Shown: one piece after another, positions 1-6,845 of the stretch
Position numbering within the stretch: the stretch's first letter is position 1
Layout of the letters: every line of letters starts with the position of its first letter
Source of the DNA: WTJX01 sp045106295
GTDB taxonomy: Bacteria; Bacteroidota; Bacteroidia; Cytophagales; JAAEPT01
NCBI GenBank assembly: GCA_045106295.1
Contig: JBGCEI010000034.1
Location: 1-11,141 of the forward strand
Length of the DNA stretch: 11,141 nt
Direction of reading: 5' to 3'
Position numbers and translations under genes: made by a program
Notes under the pieces: model-generated
What the model saw: the letters and a program-made list of their open reading frames with translations, nothing else
The model's database searches: none
What the model was told of the DNA's origin: nothing

Positions 1-284
1 GTCTGTTTTAATTTGATATAACTTAACTCAGTTACAAAAATACTACGAGGGAACCATTGATAAGCAAGTCCTACTAAACCAAATGGAGATGGCTCTTTTA
101 CAGCCATTCCAGAGGTACGCTTATTATTCACCCCTCCCATTCCTAGGCCAGCGACAAATTTCACAGGCCCACGGTGATAATAGGTATCAAGAGCACCGGA
201 ATACTCTAGTGAATGGCCACCTTGTGAAAACCCACTTAAAACAACTACTAAGGTAAAAACAACAATAATACTACTCTTCTTCAT
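1..284 (-). CDS. Secreted, probable outer-membrane beta-barrel protein (3' end outside window)
   Basis: Reading the minus strand from an ATG at 284 gives 94 open codons that run off the left edge, so only the N-terminus is present. It begins MKKSSIIVVFTLVVVLSGFSQ, a clear Sec signal peptide: two lysines, a hydrophobic stretch and a likely cut after SQ. The mature part alternates small, glycine-rich and aromatic residues (VAGLGMGGVN, FGLVGLAYQWFP, then FVTELSYIKLK). That resembles the amphipathic strands of small Bacteroidota outer-membrane barrels. The start lies 12 nt after the stop of the Prc protease gene, so the two are probably co-transcribed. The family cannot be fixed from a fragment; a periplasmic beta-sandwich protein is the main alternative. 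Secretion is well supported; the barrel fold is inference. Confidence 0.72.
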   Translation of the reverse strand, partial: MKKSSIIVVFTLVVVLSGFSQGGHSLEYSGALDTYYHRGPVKFVAGLGMGGVNNKRTSGMAVKEPSPFGLVGLAYQWFPRSIFVTELSYIKLKQ

Positions 285-296
285 AACATCTTAAAA

Positions 297-2402
297 CTAA
301 TGAGAAATCATATCGGACATCACTCGTAATGGTTCAAACAAGTAATAATCTTTACGGGTATTTTTGTTAAACGTTTCATAACCTGCTTTTTGAGTGGTAT
401 CGCTAGCTATTAGCATACGGTCTTCTTGGGTCGTAAAAACGGTTAATTCTTGTGTACTTTTTCTCATCTTATTGTACTGATCAGTAACTTGTTTACTTTT
501 TTCCTGATTGGCAGAAAAAGAATCATACGATAATGAGTACACTGTTCTATCTCTTTCTTGCGCTAAATACTTAGCATATGTATCAAAAGCTTGTAAAACA
601 GAATCTTCCTTAACTCTTACATCACTCTTTAGTTTCAGTTGATTTAAAGCTGTCTGCAACGCTTTGTCTTGAGAATAGTTTGTAGAAGCTATTTTATCCC
701 ATTCTAATGCAAAATCCAACTCTTTTTCACCTACTTTTAGATAAGAATATTTATCTGGAATCATAATATCAGGCGTTACTCCTTTTAGCTGAGTGGCGCC
801 ACCGTTTATCCTATAAAATTTCTGAGTGGTTAACTTCATAGCTCCAAGTGGTTTTAAGTCTTTGTTTCCTCTTATTACGGCATCCAAATCAATAATTCGT
901 TGTACTGTCCCTTTACCATGGGTACTTCCTGTACCTATGATTACCCCTCTACCATAATCTTGAATAGCTGCAGCTAAAATTTCTGAAGCTGAAGCACTAA
1001 ATTCATTTACTAAAACAATCAAAGGTCCTTTATACGTAACTGATGAGTTATTGTCTCTCAGTACATAAGCTGGTCGGCTATTTGACTTCACTTGCACAAC
1101 AGGACCTGTTGGAATAAATAAACCCGTCATCTCTACGACTTCATTCAATGAACCTCCTCCATTATTTCTTAAGTCAAGAATAACACCTTCAACATTTTCT
1201 GCTTTTAGTTTTTCTAACTCTTTACGAACGTCTTCTCCACAGTTACGCCCTCCTTTACCACTAAAATCGGCATAGAACTTAGGTAGCTTTATGTATCCAT
1301 ACTTGTTTTCATTGAATAGAATAACGGATGACTTGGCATATGTAGCTTCTAAAATAACGACATCTCTAATAATTGGAATGATACCAATGGTACCGTCTAT
1401 TCTTTTCACGGTGAGTCTTACCTCTGTTCCTTTTTTACCTCTAATCAACTGTACAGCATCATCTAACCTCATTCCTACCACATCTACTGGTTCTTTCGCT
1501 CCTTGGGCTACTTTTAAAATCAAATGACCTTCTTCTAGCTCACCTTGTTTCCATGAGGCACTTCCTGGAACAATCTTTACTACTTTAATGTATCCATCTT
1601 TTTGTTGTAATGTAGCACCTATCCCTTCTAACCTGCCCGTCATGGAAATATCAAAGTTTTCCTTTTCCTTTGGTGGATAATAGGTCGTATGAGGATCATA
1701 GCCTTCGGTAATAGCATTTACATATTGAGAAAACCTATCTTTCTCTGTTAATTGGTAAAGCCTTGTAAATAAATCAGAATTACTCTTTGCTGTTTTTGTC
1801 CTAGCATCTTCTTCTAACTCGGCAAATGTTTTTTCTGTGTAGGTACTGTCTTTGCTTTCTTTTTTGCCTAACTGTAACTCTGTAGCGGTGTATAATCTTG
1901 AGAGCGCTTGGTACTTCAATTGTTTTCTCCACGCATCTTTCCACTCTTTGTTATTTCTAGGATATGCCCGTTTATCAACATCTACTTCGTAAGTTTCTTT
2001 CTTTTTAAAATTAAACGGAGACTCTACTATTTTTTTGTACAGCTCTTCTGCTCCTTTGATTCGTTCATCGATAATACTTACTGCCTCATTAAAAAAAGTA
2101 AAGTTTTGAGTAAGTAATTGATCATCAATTTCAGTTTCATACTTTTTTAACTTCTGAATATCCTTTTGGGTAAAAAAACTTTTACTGTAATCTAATGAGT
2201 TAATAAAGCTTTTGAATACATGTTTCGAAAATTCATCGTCTAACTTACGATCAGAGTAATGCTCTTTTTCTAATGCTTGTGTTACTAATTGCAACACTAC
2301 TGCACGTTTATCACTACTGTTTCTAAAAGAAAAGCAAGAAATTAGAATAGTAAAAGAGGCAATAATAAATAGTATATTTATTTTTCGTTTTGAAATCTTC
2401 AT
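297..2402 (-). CDS. prc: Tail-specific (C-terminal processing) protease Prc/Tsp, peptidase family S41A
   Basis: A 701-residue periplasmic serine protease of the Prc/Tsp type, which degrades or trims proteins from their C-termini. Residues about 35-235 form the helical N-terminal domain. The DPHTTYYPP motif at 236-244 leads into a PDZ domain (about 250-335). The S41 core carries LDLRNNGGGSLNEVV (409-423) and NEFSASASEI (466-475). By alignment from memory with E. coli Prc, the catalytic residues are Ser471 and Lys497 (HGKGTVQ), with Asp482 at the third site. A Prc-type C-terminal domain follows to the end. The length matches Prc (about 680) rather than short CtpA enzymes. The N-terminus has a hydrophobic stretch ending in L-I-S-C (Cys23), a plausible lipobox, so the enzyme may be membrane-anchored. 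It starts at an ATG 84 nt after the hydrolase stop, with a possible -7 element in between. Natural substrates here are unknown. Confidence 0.96.
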   Translation of the reverse strand: MKISKRKINILFIIASFTILISCFSFRNSSDKRAVVLQLVTQALEKEHYSDRKLDDEFSKHVFKSFINSLDYSKSFFTQKDIQKLKKYETEIDDQLLTQNFTFFNEAVSIIDERIKGAEELYKKIVESPFNFKKKETYEVDVDKRAYPRNNKEWKDAWRKQLKYQALSRLYTATELQLGKKESKDSTYTEKTFAELEEDARTKTAKSNSDLFTRLYQLTEKDRFSQYVNAITEGYDPHTTYYPPKEKENFDISMTGRLEGIGATLQQKDGYIKVVKIVPGSASWKQGELEEGHLILKVAQGAKEPVDVVGMRLDDAVQLIRGKKGTEVRLTVKRIDGTIGIIPIIRDVVILEATYAKSSVILFNENKYGYIKLPKFYADFSGKGGRNCGEDVRKELEKLKAENVEGVILDLRNNGGGSLNEVVEMTGLFIPTGPVVQVKSNSRPAYVLRDNNSSVTYKGPLIVLVNEFSASASEILAAAIQDYGRGVIIGTGSTHGKGTVQRIIDLDAVIRGNKDLKPLGAMKLTTQKFYRINGGATQLKGVTPDIMIPDKYSYLKVGEKELDFALEWDKIASTNYSQDKALQTALNQLKLKSDVRVKEDSVLQAFDTYAKYLAQERDRTVYSLSYDSFSANQEKSKQVTDQYNKMRKSTQELTVFTTQEDRMLIASDTTQKAGYETFNKNTRKDYYLFEPLRVMSDMISH

Positions 2403-2446
2403 TTATTCGAAAATACGGTTTGAGGGCACAATATAAGTGAATGTTA

Positions 2447-2454
2447 CAAATTTA
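2447..2454 (-). promoter_or_regulatory. Possible Bacteroidota -7 element upstream of prc
   Basis: On the minus strand the sequence reads TAAATTTG, matching the Bacteroidota -7 consensus TAnnTTTG, with its downstream edge 44 nt before the prc ATG. No TTG or TTTG lies at the expected distance of about 19-21 nt upstream, so this is only half a promoter. It would allow prc to be transcribed separately from the PhoX-like/hydrolase pair. Confidence 0.33.
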
Positions 2455-2484
2455 TCTTTACCTAAAGAAACTTAATTAACCTAA

Positions 2485-2499
2485 TGTCAGATACTGACA
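2485..2499 (-). other. Small hairpin over the hydrolase stop codon
   Basis: TGTCAG ATA CTGACA is a perfect 6-bp inverted repeat with a 3-nt loop. It includes the TGA stop of the alpha/beta hydrolase gene. The following minus-strand sequence is only moderately T-rich, so it could be a weak terminator or an mRNA 3'-end element, or chance. No strong terminator is visible elsewhere between the hydrolase and prc. Confidence 0.3.
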
Positions 2500-3293
2500 G
2501 AAGTATATTCCATAAAGTTTACCAGTACCTGAGTAGTTTTTTCCTTTTGTTCTATCATCCCCATGTGACCTGTGTCCTCTAAAAAAGAGATATGGCTTTC
2601 TTTAGGAAGATAACATTGAGAGAGTAAACTATCCATTGGTAATGCCTGATCTTGTTTACCTATAATAAACAATACTGGAAAGCTCGCTTGTTTTAATACA
2701 TGCGTTCTGTCAAGTCTATTTTTCATCGCCTGTATTGTTTTAACCATACTTTCTAGACTAGTATTAGCCACTACTTCTTTTATCTGTTCTAATTCGTCGG
2801 CATATTTCACTCTATTTATTTTACAAAATAAAGGCGTTACAAACGACTTTGAAAAAAGCGTTACTCCATGTTTTTGAATGAATTGAATTGTTTTATCTCT
2901 ATTCAATTTTCTCTCTTCAGAATCCAGTAAGGCTGTAGAATGAAAAAGCCCTAAACCTCTAAGTCTCTCTGGAAACAATTCTGCCATAGCTAGACCGACA
3001 TACCCACCTAAGGAATGCCCTATTACTACATAATCAATGATTGCTAGTTCATCAAGCAATTGATCGATTGCCACTGCCATCTTTTCGATAGTCCACTCAC
3101 CCTGTAATGGCTCATTATCTCCAAAACCAGGTAGATCAATAGCTACTACTTGATAGGTTTGTTTTAATTTATTGATTTGATAATTCCAGATTTCTTTGTT
3201 TTCACAAAACCCGTGTAGTAATACAATTGTTTTCCCTTTCCCTTCTTCTAGATAACGTAAATTCACTTTATTTATTTTAAAAAAGTCTTCCAA
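2487..3293 (-). CDS. Alpha/beta-fold hydrolase
   Basis: A 268-residue cytoplasmic-type alpha/beta hydrolase with no signal peptide. The oxyanion-loop motif LLHGF is at 25-29 and the DLPGFGDN strand-turn at 53-60. The nucleophile elbow G-H-S-L-G-G has Ser94, the acid is probably Asp215 in IGKQDQALP, and the base is His243 in DTGHMGM; a helical cap lies between about 120 and 200. The family includes esterases, C-C hydrolases and dehalogenases, and the substrate cannot be read from sequence. The start codon is TTG at 3293. No in-frame ATG precedes the HGF motif, and the frame is closed by a TAA at 3321-3323, so TTG is the only reasonable start. The gene overlaps the 3' end of the PhoX-like gene by 22 nt, which suggests translational coupling. 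Confidence 0.9.
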   Translation of the reverse strand: MEDFFKINKVNLRYLEEGKGKTIVLLHGFCENKEIWNYQINKLKQTYQVVAIDLPGFGDNEPLQGEWTIEKMAVAIDQLLDELAIIDYVVIGHSLGGYVGLAMAELFPERLRGLGLFHSTALLDSEERKLNRDKTIQFIQKHGVTLFSKSFVTPLFCKINRVKYADELEQIKEVVANTSLESMVKTIQAMKNRLDRTHVLKQASFPVLFIIGKQDQALPMDSLLSQCYLPKESHISFLEDTGHMGMIEQKEKTTQVLVNFMEYTSVSI

Positions 3294-4714
3294 CCTGTTA
3301 TTGCAATTGTCGCTGATCGGTTAATAACCTTATTATTAGGGTTTGGGTGCTGGATATTCACAAAGAATGTTTCTTTATCAGGAGAGAACGTACTGCCAGT
3401 AGTTTCTGCACCTTTAGGCGCCACTAATACTCTTTCTAAATCAGCTACTTTTGGATTTGGAATACTAAGGTCTAATAAATAGATTTCATTAAATACCGCT
3501 GTACTATAAATAGATCGCTGTCTATTGGTTCCAATAATGTCTTCATTTAACATTAAATAGTTTCTTCCTTTCCACTGAACGGCTTCCATACCATCAGGGT
3601 TAGAAAAAACTGTTTGAGGATCCTTTTCAGAAATACCACCTTCTATTAGAACATCTATCTTCTGTGTTGCTAAATCAAATACAAGAACTCTTCCATAGGG
3701 ATCGTCGAATAACCCTTTCTCATTACGTTTAAAATAATGAGCAGGCTTCCCTCCCATTTTTATAAACTTATCCCAATTTGCTTCATCCTTCCCTGTTTCC
3801 GTGATATAAAGCTTATCTCCTACAAGAGATATCCATTCGTGTCTATTAAATAAAGTAGCTCCAAGCCTTATGCCTATTTCTCTAGCTCTTTCTAATGAGT
3901 TTCTATCTCTAGGAATAAGAAGCCAATGTCCTGACCTATCATCAGTGTTTTGCTGATACGCATATAATTGACCTTTTGAGTAATCATGGATTTTATCTGC
4001 TACAAACTTAAAAAACAGTGCCGGTGAATTATCATTTGTCAAATAGACCGTCTTTCCGTCAGGCATACACTGAGCGTCTTCATGTTTATATCTCCCCATA
4101 CTAAACAATTTCTGAGTAGCCACTTGTAACTTGGGGTCAATCTCTACCATCCAACCAAAATTCAGATATTTTGGTTTACCCCCAAAGTCAGATAAATCAC
4201 TTATTAATGGCTTTATCATCTCGTTAGACGGTGGAGCTATTTCCTCTGCACTTAAAATTGTTCCTTTAGGCGTCAATGTTCCTCCGCAATTATTGAGAGT
4301 TGCGCCAACTTCTCTAAAATCTACATTATACTTTTTCGAGCTGACAGCCCATTTTCCTGATTGTTTCTCTATATCAAATAATGTGGCGCCTCCACCATCT
4401 CCTAATAAGTCATTCTGTCTTCTTGTTTCATGACCTATAAAAAGTGTTGCTTTATTTTTAGCAGAAGATTGCAAGGTAATACAATCATGATTCCCTTTTG
4501 CTTTCCCAACAAGTCCTTCCGAATTATAAACAGTATCTCCTTCTTTAAATAATATGGTGTAATTCAACCCAGTATGTAACGACAACTCTTCTTCCGTAGG
4601 GAACGGGCTTAAAGAGGTGATAAAAAAAGAATCCTTTTTTCTTTCAGGCGAACATGATACAAAGATTAAATAGGTCATTGCAACCAAAAAACAATAACTA
4701 AACTGACTGATCAT
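3272..4714 (-). CDS. PhoX/DUF839-family lipoprotein (alkaline phosphatase PhoX-like)
   Basis: A 480-residue exported protein of the PhoX beta-propeller family. Characterised members are calcium- and iron-dependent alkaline phosphatases that release phosphate outside the cytoplasm. Family hallmarks seen: NNCGGTLTPKGTILSAEE (141-158, with the conserved Cys143), GWMVEIDP (187-194), GRYKHEDAQ (207-215), YLTNDN (224-229), FFKFVADK (234-241), NPDGMEAV (372-379), and the C-terminal GAETTGSTFSPD to VNIQHP stretch (435-457). The N-terminus is a short signal sequence ending F-V-S-C (Cys21), an imperfect lipobox. There is no twin-arginine motif, whereas proteobacterial PhoX enzymes are Tat-exported and clearly longer, so export would be through Sec. 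It starts at an ATG facing the AT-rich intergenic region. No Pho-type box was recognised. Family membership is firm; phosphatase activity is inference. Confidence 0.86.
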   Translation of the reverse strand: MISQFSYCFLVAMTYLIFVSCSPERKKDSFFITSLSPFPTEEELSLHTGLNYTILFKEGDTVYNSEGLVGKAKGNHDCITLQSSAKNKATLFIGHETRRQNDLLGDGGGATLFDIEKQSGKWAVSSKKYNVDFREVGATLNNCGGTLTPKGTILSAEEIAPPSNEMIKPLISDLSDFGGKPKYLNFGWMVEIDPKLQVATQKLFSMGRYKHEDAQCMPDGKTVYLTNDNSPALFFKFVADKIHDYSKGQLYAYQQNTDDRSGHWLLIPRDRNSLERAREIGIRLGATLFNRHEWISLVGDKLYITETGKDEANWDKFIKMGGKPAHYFKRNEKGLFDDPYGRVLVFDLATQKIDVLIEGGISEKDPQTVFSNPDGMEAVQWKGRNYLMLNEDIIGTNRQRSIYSTAVFNEIYLLDLSIPNPKVADLERVLVAPKGAETTGSTFSPDKETFFVNIQHPNPNNKVINRSATIAITGWKTFLK

Positions 4715-5073
4715 ACACCTAAGGGTTTATATATGTACACAAGTTACTATTTCCATTATAATTATTACCAGAAAATTCTATTCGATGCTTCTAAAAAATA
4801 AGATTCAACAAGATAAATTAGAATAATCATATTAAATCAGATTAATTGGCTTAAACAAAACCTCTTAATTAAGAAGTTATTAAATTGTATTATTACTACA
4901 ATTAATTAAATAACAGGTGGTAATAATCATTATTTTTAATTGTACTTAAATAAATTATTTTTCTAAAAATGCTTTAAAAACAACATTATTAAACTTAAAA
5001 TATAATTATTTTAATAAATCACAGTGAATTTTGTTGAATTTCAATTTTTTGAATAAAATTTATTTTACAACAG

Positions 5074-5104
5074 TTTGTTTATTTAAAAACAGAACTTACC
5101 TTTG
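5074..5104 (+). promoter_or_regulatory. Bacteroidota-type promoter for the LRR gene
   Basis: TTTG at 5074-5077 (-33 element) and TACCTTTG at 5097-5104 (-7 element, consensus TAnnTTTG) are separated by 19 nt, the spacing expected for the primary sigma factor of Bacteroidota. Transcription would begin near 5110, leaving a leader of roughly 50 nt before the ATG at 5164. This is the only complete promoter I could match in the window. Confidence 0.75.
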
Positions 5105-5137
5105 TGTTAAGGAAGTACAAAAATCCTATTAAATAAA

Positions 5138-5156
5138 ATGTTTAGTCTTTAAACAT
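5138..5156 (+). promoter_or_regulatory. Leader hairpin directly upstream of the LRR start codon
   Basis: ATGTTTA and TAAACAT form a perfect 7-bp stem with a 5-nt loop, ending 7 nt before the LRR ATG, where a ribosome would bind. The left arm also starts a four-codon mini-ORF (ATG TTT AGT CTT TAA, 5138-5152). The stem is AT-rich and may be only marginally stable. A role in translation control is inference. Confidence 0.4.
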
Positions 5157-5163
5157 ACTAATT

Positions 5164-6090
5164 ATGAAAAATAAAATACTTTTTATCGCACTTACATTCG
5201 TAACCTTATCTCTCTATGCTCTAGATGCGAATGACCGTAAGGCATTAATAGCTCTTTATAACTCTACAGGAGGTGACTCTTGGGTTAATAGCTTATCTGA
5301 TGGAGGTAGTTTCACGGATGACAACAACAATAACAAGATTTGGTTAATTGATGAAGAAGATACGGAAGATATATGGGAAGGTCTTACTATTGAAAACGAT
5401 AGAGTAGTCGCTATTGATTTACCTAACTACAATTTAGAGGGTGAATTACCTGAAGAACTTGCCTTACTTACTGAATTAGTTCATCTAGATTTAAGCAGTA
5501 ACGATATCAGTGGTAAATTACCCGCTGGACTGTCTAACTTATCTAAGCTAACTTCTATTGACCTATCTTTTAATCATCTCTCAGGTGATTTACCAACTGG
5601 TTTAGGTGATGTCAATGGTTTAATAAGCCTTAACTTAAGTTTCAATGAATTTGAAGGCAAGATACCAGAGTCAATTGGTAACTTATCTAAACTTAGATAC
5701 TTAGAACTTAACAACAATAAACTAGAAGGTTCTATCCCTCATAGTTTAGGTAATAACTTAGATACAAGAGTATTGGATTTATCATCTAATCAAATAGGTG
5801 GATTTATCCCTCATGAATTAGGTAAACTAAGAAAGCTTGATGAGATTCATCTAAATAATAACCGTTTAATTGGTTTTATCCCTGTTGACCTTACCTACAT
5901 TACTTCTTTAGAAGTATTGGAGTTAGAAAACAACTTATTACGTGGTGGTTTACCTGAAAACTTTAAATTAATGGGACACCTTACGACTCTTAACCTTGAT
6001 GGTAATGGTTTAGACGAGAAGAGCCTATTAGATTTTGAAGGGAATATTATAAACTACTCTCACGATAATCAGAAAAAAGCAACAAAGTAA
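5164..6090 (+). CDS. Secreted leucine-rich-repeat protein, plant-type LRRs
   Basis: A 308-residue secreted protein with a Sec signal peptide (about residues 1-20). The cap DRKALIALYNSTGGDSW (24-40) resembles the N-terminal cap of plant-type LRR proteins and recurs in Bacteroidota LRR proteins. An acidic, Asn-rich insert follows (52-70, with four consecutive Asn), then W-E-G-L-T. Eight repeats of exactly 24 residues run from 81 to 272 on the pattern LxxLDLSxNxLxGxIPxxLGNLSK, with a degenerate ninth at 273-293. The G-x-[IL]-P signature marks the plant-specific LRR class. There is no membrane segment and no C-terminal T9SS sorting domain; the end (NQKKATK) is short and basic. Such solenoids normally bind protein or glycan ligands; none can be named. 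The gene is monocistronic, with its own promoter and a terminator at 6107-6149. Confidence 0.92.
   Translation: MKNKILFIALTFVTLSLYALDANDRKALIALYNSTGGDSWVNSLSDGGSFTDDNNNNKIWLIDEEDTEDIWEGLTIENDRVVAIDLPNYNLEGELPEELALLTELVHLDLSSNDISGKLPAGLSNLSKLTSIDLSFNHLSGDLPTGLGDVNGLISLNLSFNEFEGKIPESIGNLSKLRYLELNNNKLEGSIPHSLGNNLDTRVLDLSSNQIGGFIPHELGKLRKLDEIHLNNNRLIGFIPVDLTYITSLEVLELENNLLRGGLPENFKLMGHLTTLNLDGNGLDEKSLLDFEGNIINYSHDNQKKATK
5404..5979 (+). repeat. Eight tandem 72-bp LRR-coding units
   Basis: Eight in-frame 72-bp units encode residues 81-272 of the LRR protein without any indel. Codon choice differs between units, and only short stretches such as the AACTTATCTAA shared by units 2 and 4 are alike at DNA level. 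The repeats are therefore old and held by protein-level constraint rather than recently amplified. Confidence 0.85.
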
Positions 6091-6106
6091 AAATAATTTT
6101 TGCTTT

Positions 6107-6149
6107 AAATAAAAAAAGGAGATGTTTCTAACATATCCTTTTTTTATTT
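6107..6149. terminator. Bidirectional intrinsic terminator between the LRR gene and comB
   Basis: A perfect 14-bp stem (AAATAAAAAAAGGA against TCCTTTTTTTATTT) continues, past one G/A mismatch, into a 5-bp inner stem (ATGTT/AACAT) with a TCT loop. The T-run in the right arm serves the plus strand, and the complement of the left arm serves the minus strand. It lies 16 nt after the LRR stop. The comB stop codon (6144-6146) and its last codon (6147-6149) sit inside the right arm, so the hairpin forms the very end of the comB reading frame. Confidence 0.88.
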
Positions 6150-6842
6150 AATCCTTCCATCAATACATTCTGGGACAATCGAGTACTCATCCTTTTTCAA
6201 ACAAAAGGAAATATCTTTTCGAATATTGAGTCGTTCCAACCTTTTTGCATGATCACATTGCATCAGATATTCTTTTAGAGAGTCTTCTACTCCTTTGTAC
6301 AAGGTATACGCCATACGGGTAGCATCATCAGCGTACATATGTGTATCTGTTATTAAATCAATCAGGTTCCCTGCAAACAACGTATCCTCTGCATTTACCC
6401 TACCTTTCCATCCAGCACAAAATATAAGTGTATCTTGATTTAGTTCTTTTACTTTTTGAGCTACTGCGCTAATATTTAAAAAAGCTCCTATCAAGATATG
6501 GTCTGCTTCACTGGACTTTTCTATGGCCACCGTACCGTTGGTTGTGGTCATCGCAATATTTCTTCCTTTCAGAGATTCTTCCATGTAACTGAATGGGGAG
6601 TTCCCCATATCCATTCCTGCTACTTTTTCTCCTCCTCTTTCCCCAGCAGCAAGACAGCCAGTAGCTTGTAGTTCTTTACATTTTTCTACTGAAGTAACTG
6701 GGATAATACTCCCTACTCCATGCGCTATGCCTGAGACCATACTAGAAGTAGCACGGAGAATATCTACGACTACGACACACTTCCCTTTTACATCATGCAG
6801 ATGAACTAAATCAGGGCTTAAACAAATTTCTATGTTTTTCAT
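6144..6842 (-). CDS. comB: 2-phosphosulfolactate phosphatase family protein (ComB)
   Basis: A 232-residue cytoplasmic protein matching the ComB family, magnesium-dependent phosphatases that convert 2-phosphosulfolactate to sulfolactate. Conserved blocks seen: VVVDILRATSSM (24-35, with Asp27, Arg30 and Thr32), AGERGG (66-71), GNSPFSY (80-86), TTTNGT (99-104), FCAGWKGRVNAEDTLFAG (141-158), and the C-terminal DISFCLKKDEYSIVPECIDG (210-229). Length is typical for the family. In methanogens ComB serves coenzyme M synthesis; in Bacillus spores a homologue makes sulfolactate. The partner phosphosulfolactate synthase (ComA) is not in this window, so the substrate here is unproven. The ATG lies 3 nt after the gcvT stop, so the two are surely co-transcribed. 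The stop is embedded in the terminator hairpin. Confidence 0.92.
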   Translation of the reverse strand: MKNIEICLSPDLVHLHDVKGKCVVVVDILRATSSMVSGIAHGVGSIIPVTSVEKCKELQATGCLAAGERGGEKVAGMDMGNSPFSYMEESLKGRNIAMTTTNGTVAIEKSSEADHILIGAFLNISAVAQKVKELNQDTLIFCAGWKGRVNAEDTLFAGNLIDLITDTHMYADDATRMAYTLYKGVEDSLKEYLMQCDHAKRLERLNIRKDISFCLKKDEYSIVPECIDGRIK

Positions 6843-6845
6843 ACG

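Larger units (their letters stand above)
4715..5163. other. AT-rich divergent intergenic region
   Basis: This 449-nt stretch lies between the divergent PhoX-like and LRR genes. A hand count of 4801-5100 gives about 17% G+C, far below the coding DNA on either side. It holds the LRR promoter at its right end and a short hairpin in the leader. I see no convincing ORF, tRNA or structured RNA in the rest, and no clear TTTG/TAnnTTTG promoter for the PhoX-like gene on the minus strand. Confidence 0.7.

Noticed and set aside
1291..2117. Two plus-strand open frames (1291-1527 and 1908-2117)
   Set aside because: Both lie antisense inside prc, across conserved protease sequence, and have no recognisable motif.
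4131..4433. Plus-strand open frame of 100 codons
   Set aside because: Fully antisense to the strongly supported PhoX-like gene, with no family features; an artefact of the opposite strand.
4883..4903. Inverted repeat AATTGTA/TACAATT with a 7-nt loop in the intergenic region
   Set aside because: Such short AT-only-like stems are expected by chance in DNA of this composition, and it is not placed near a start or stop.
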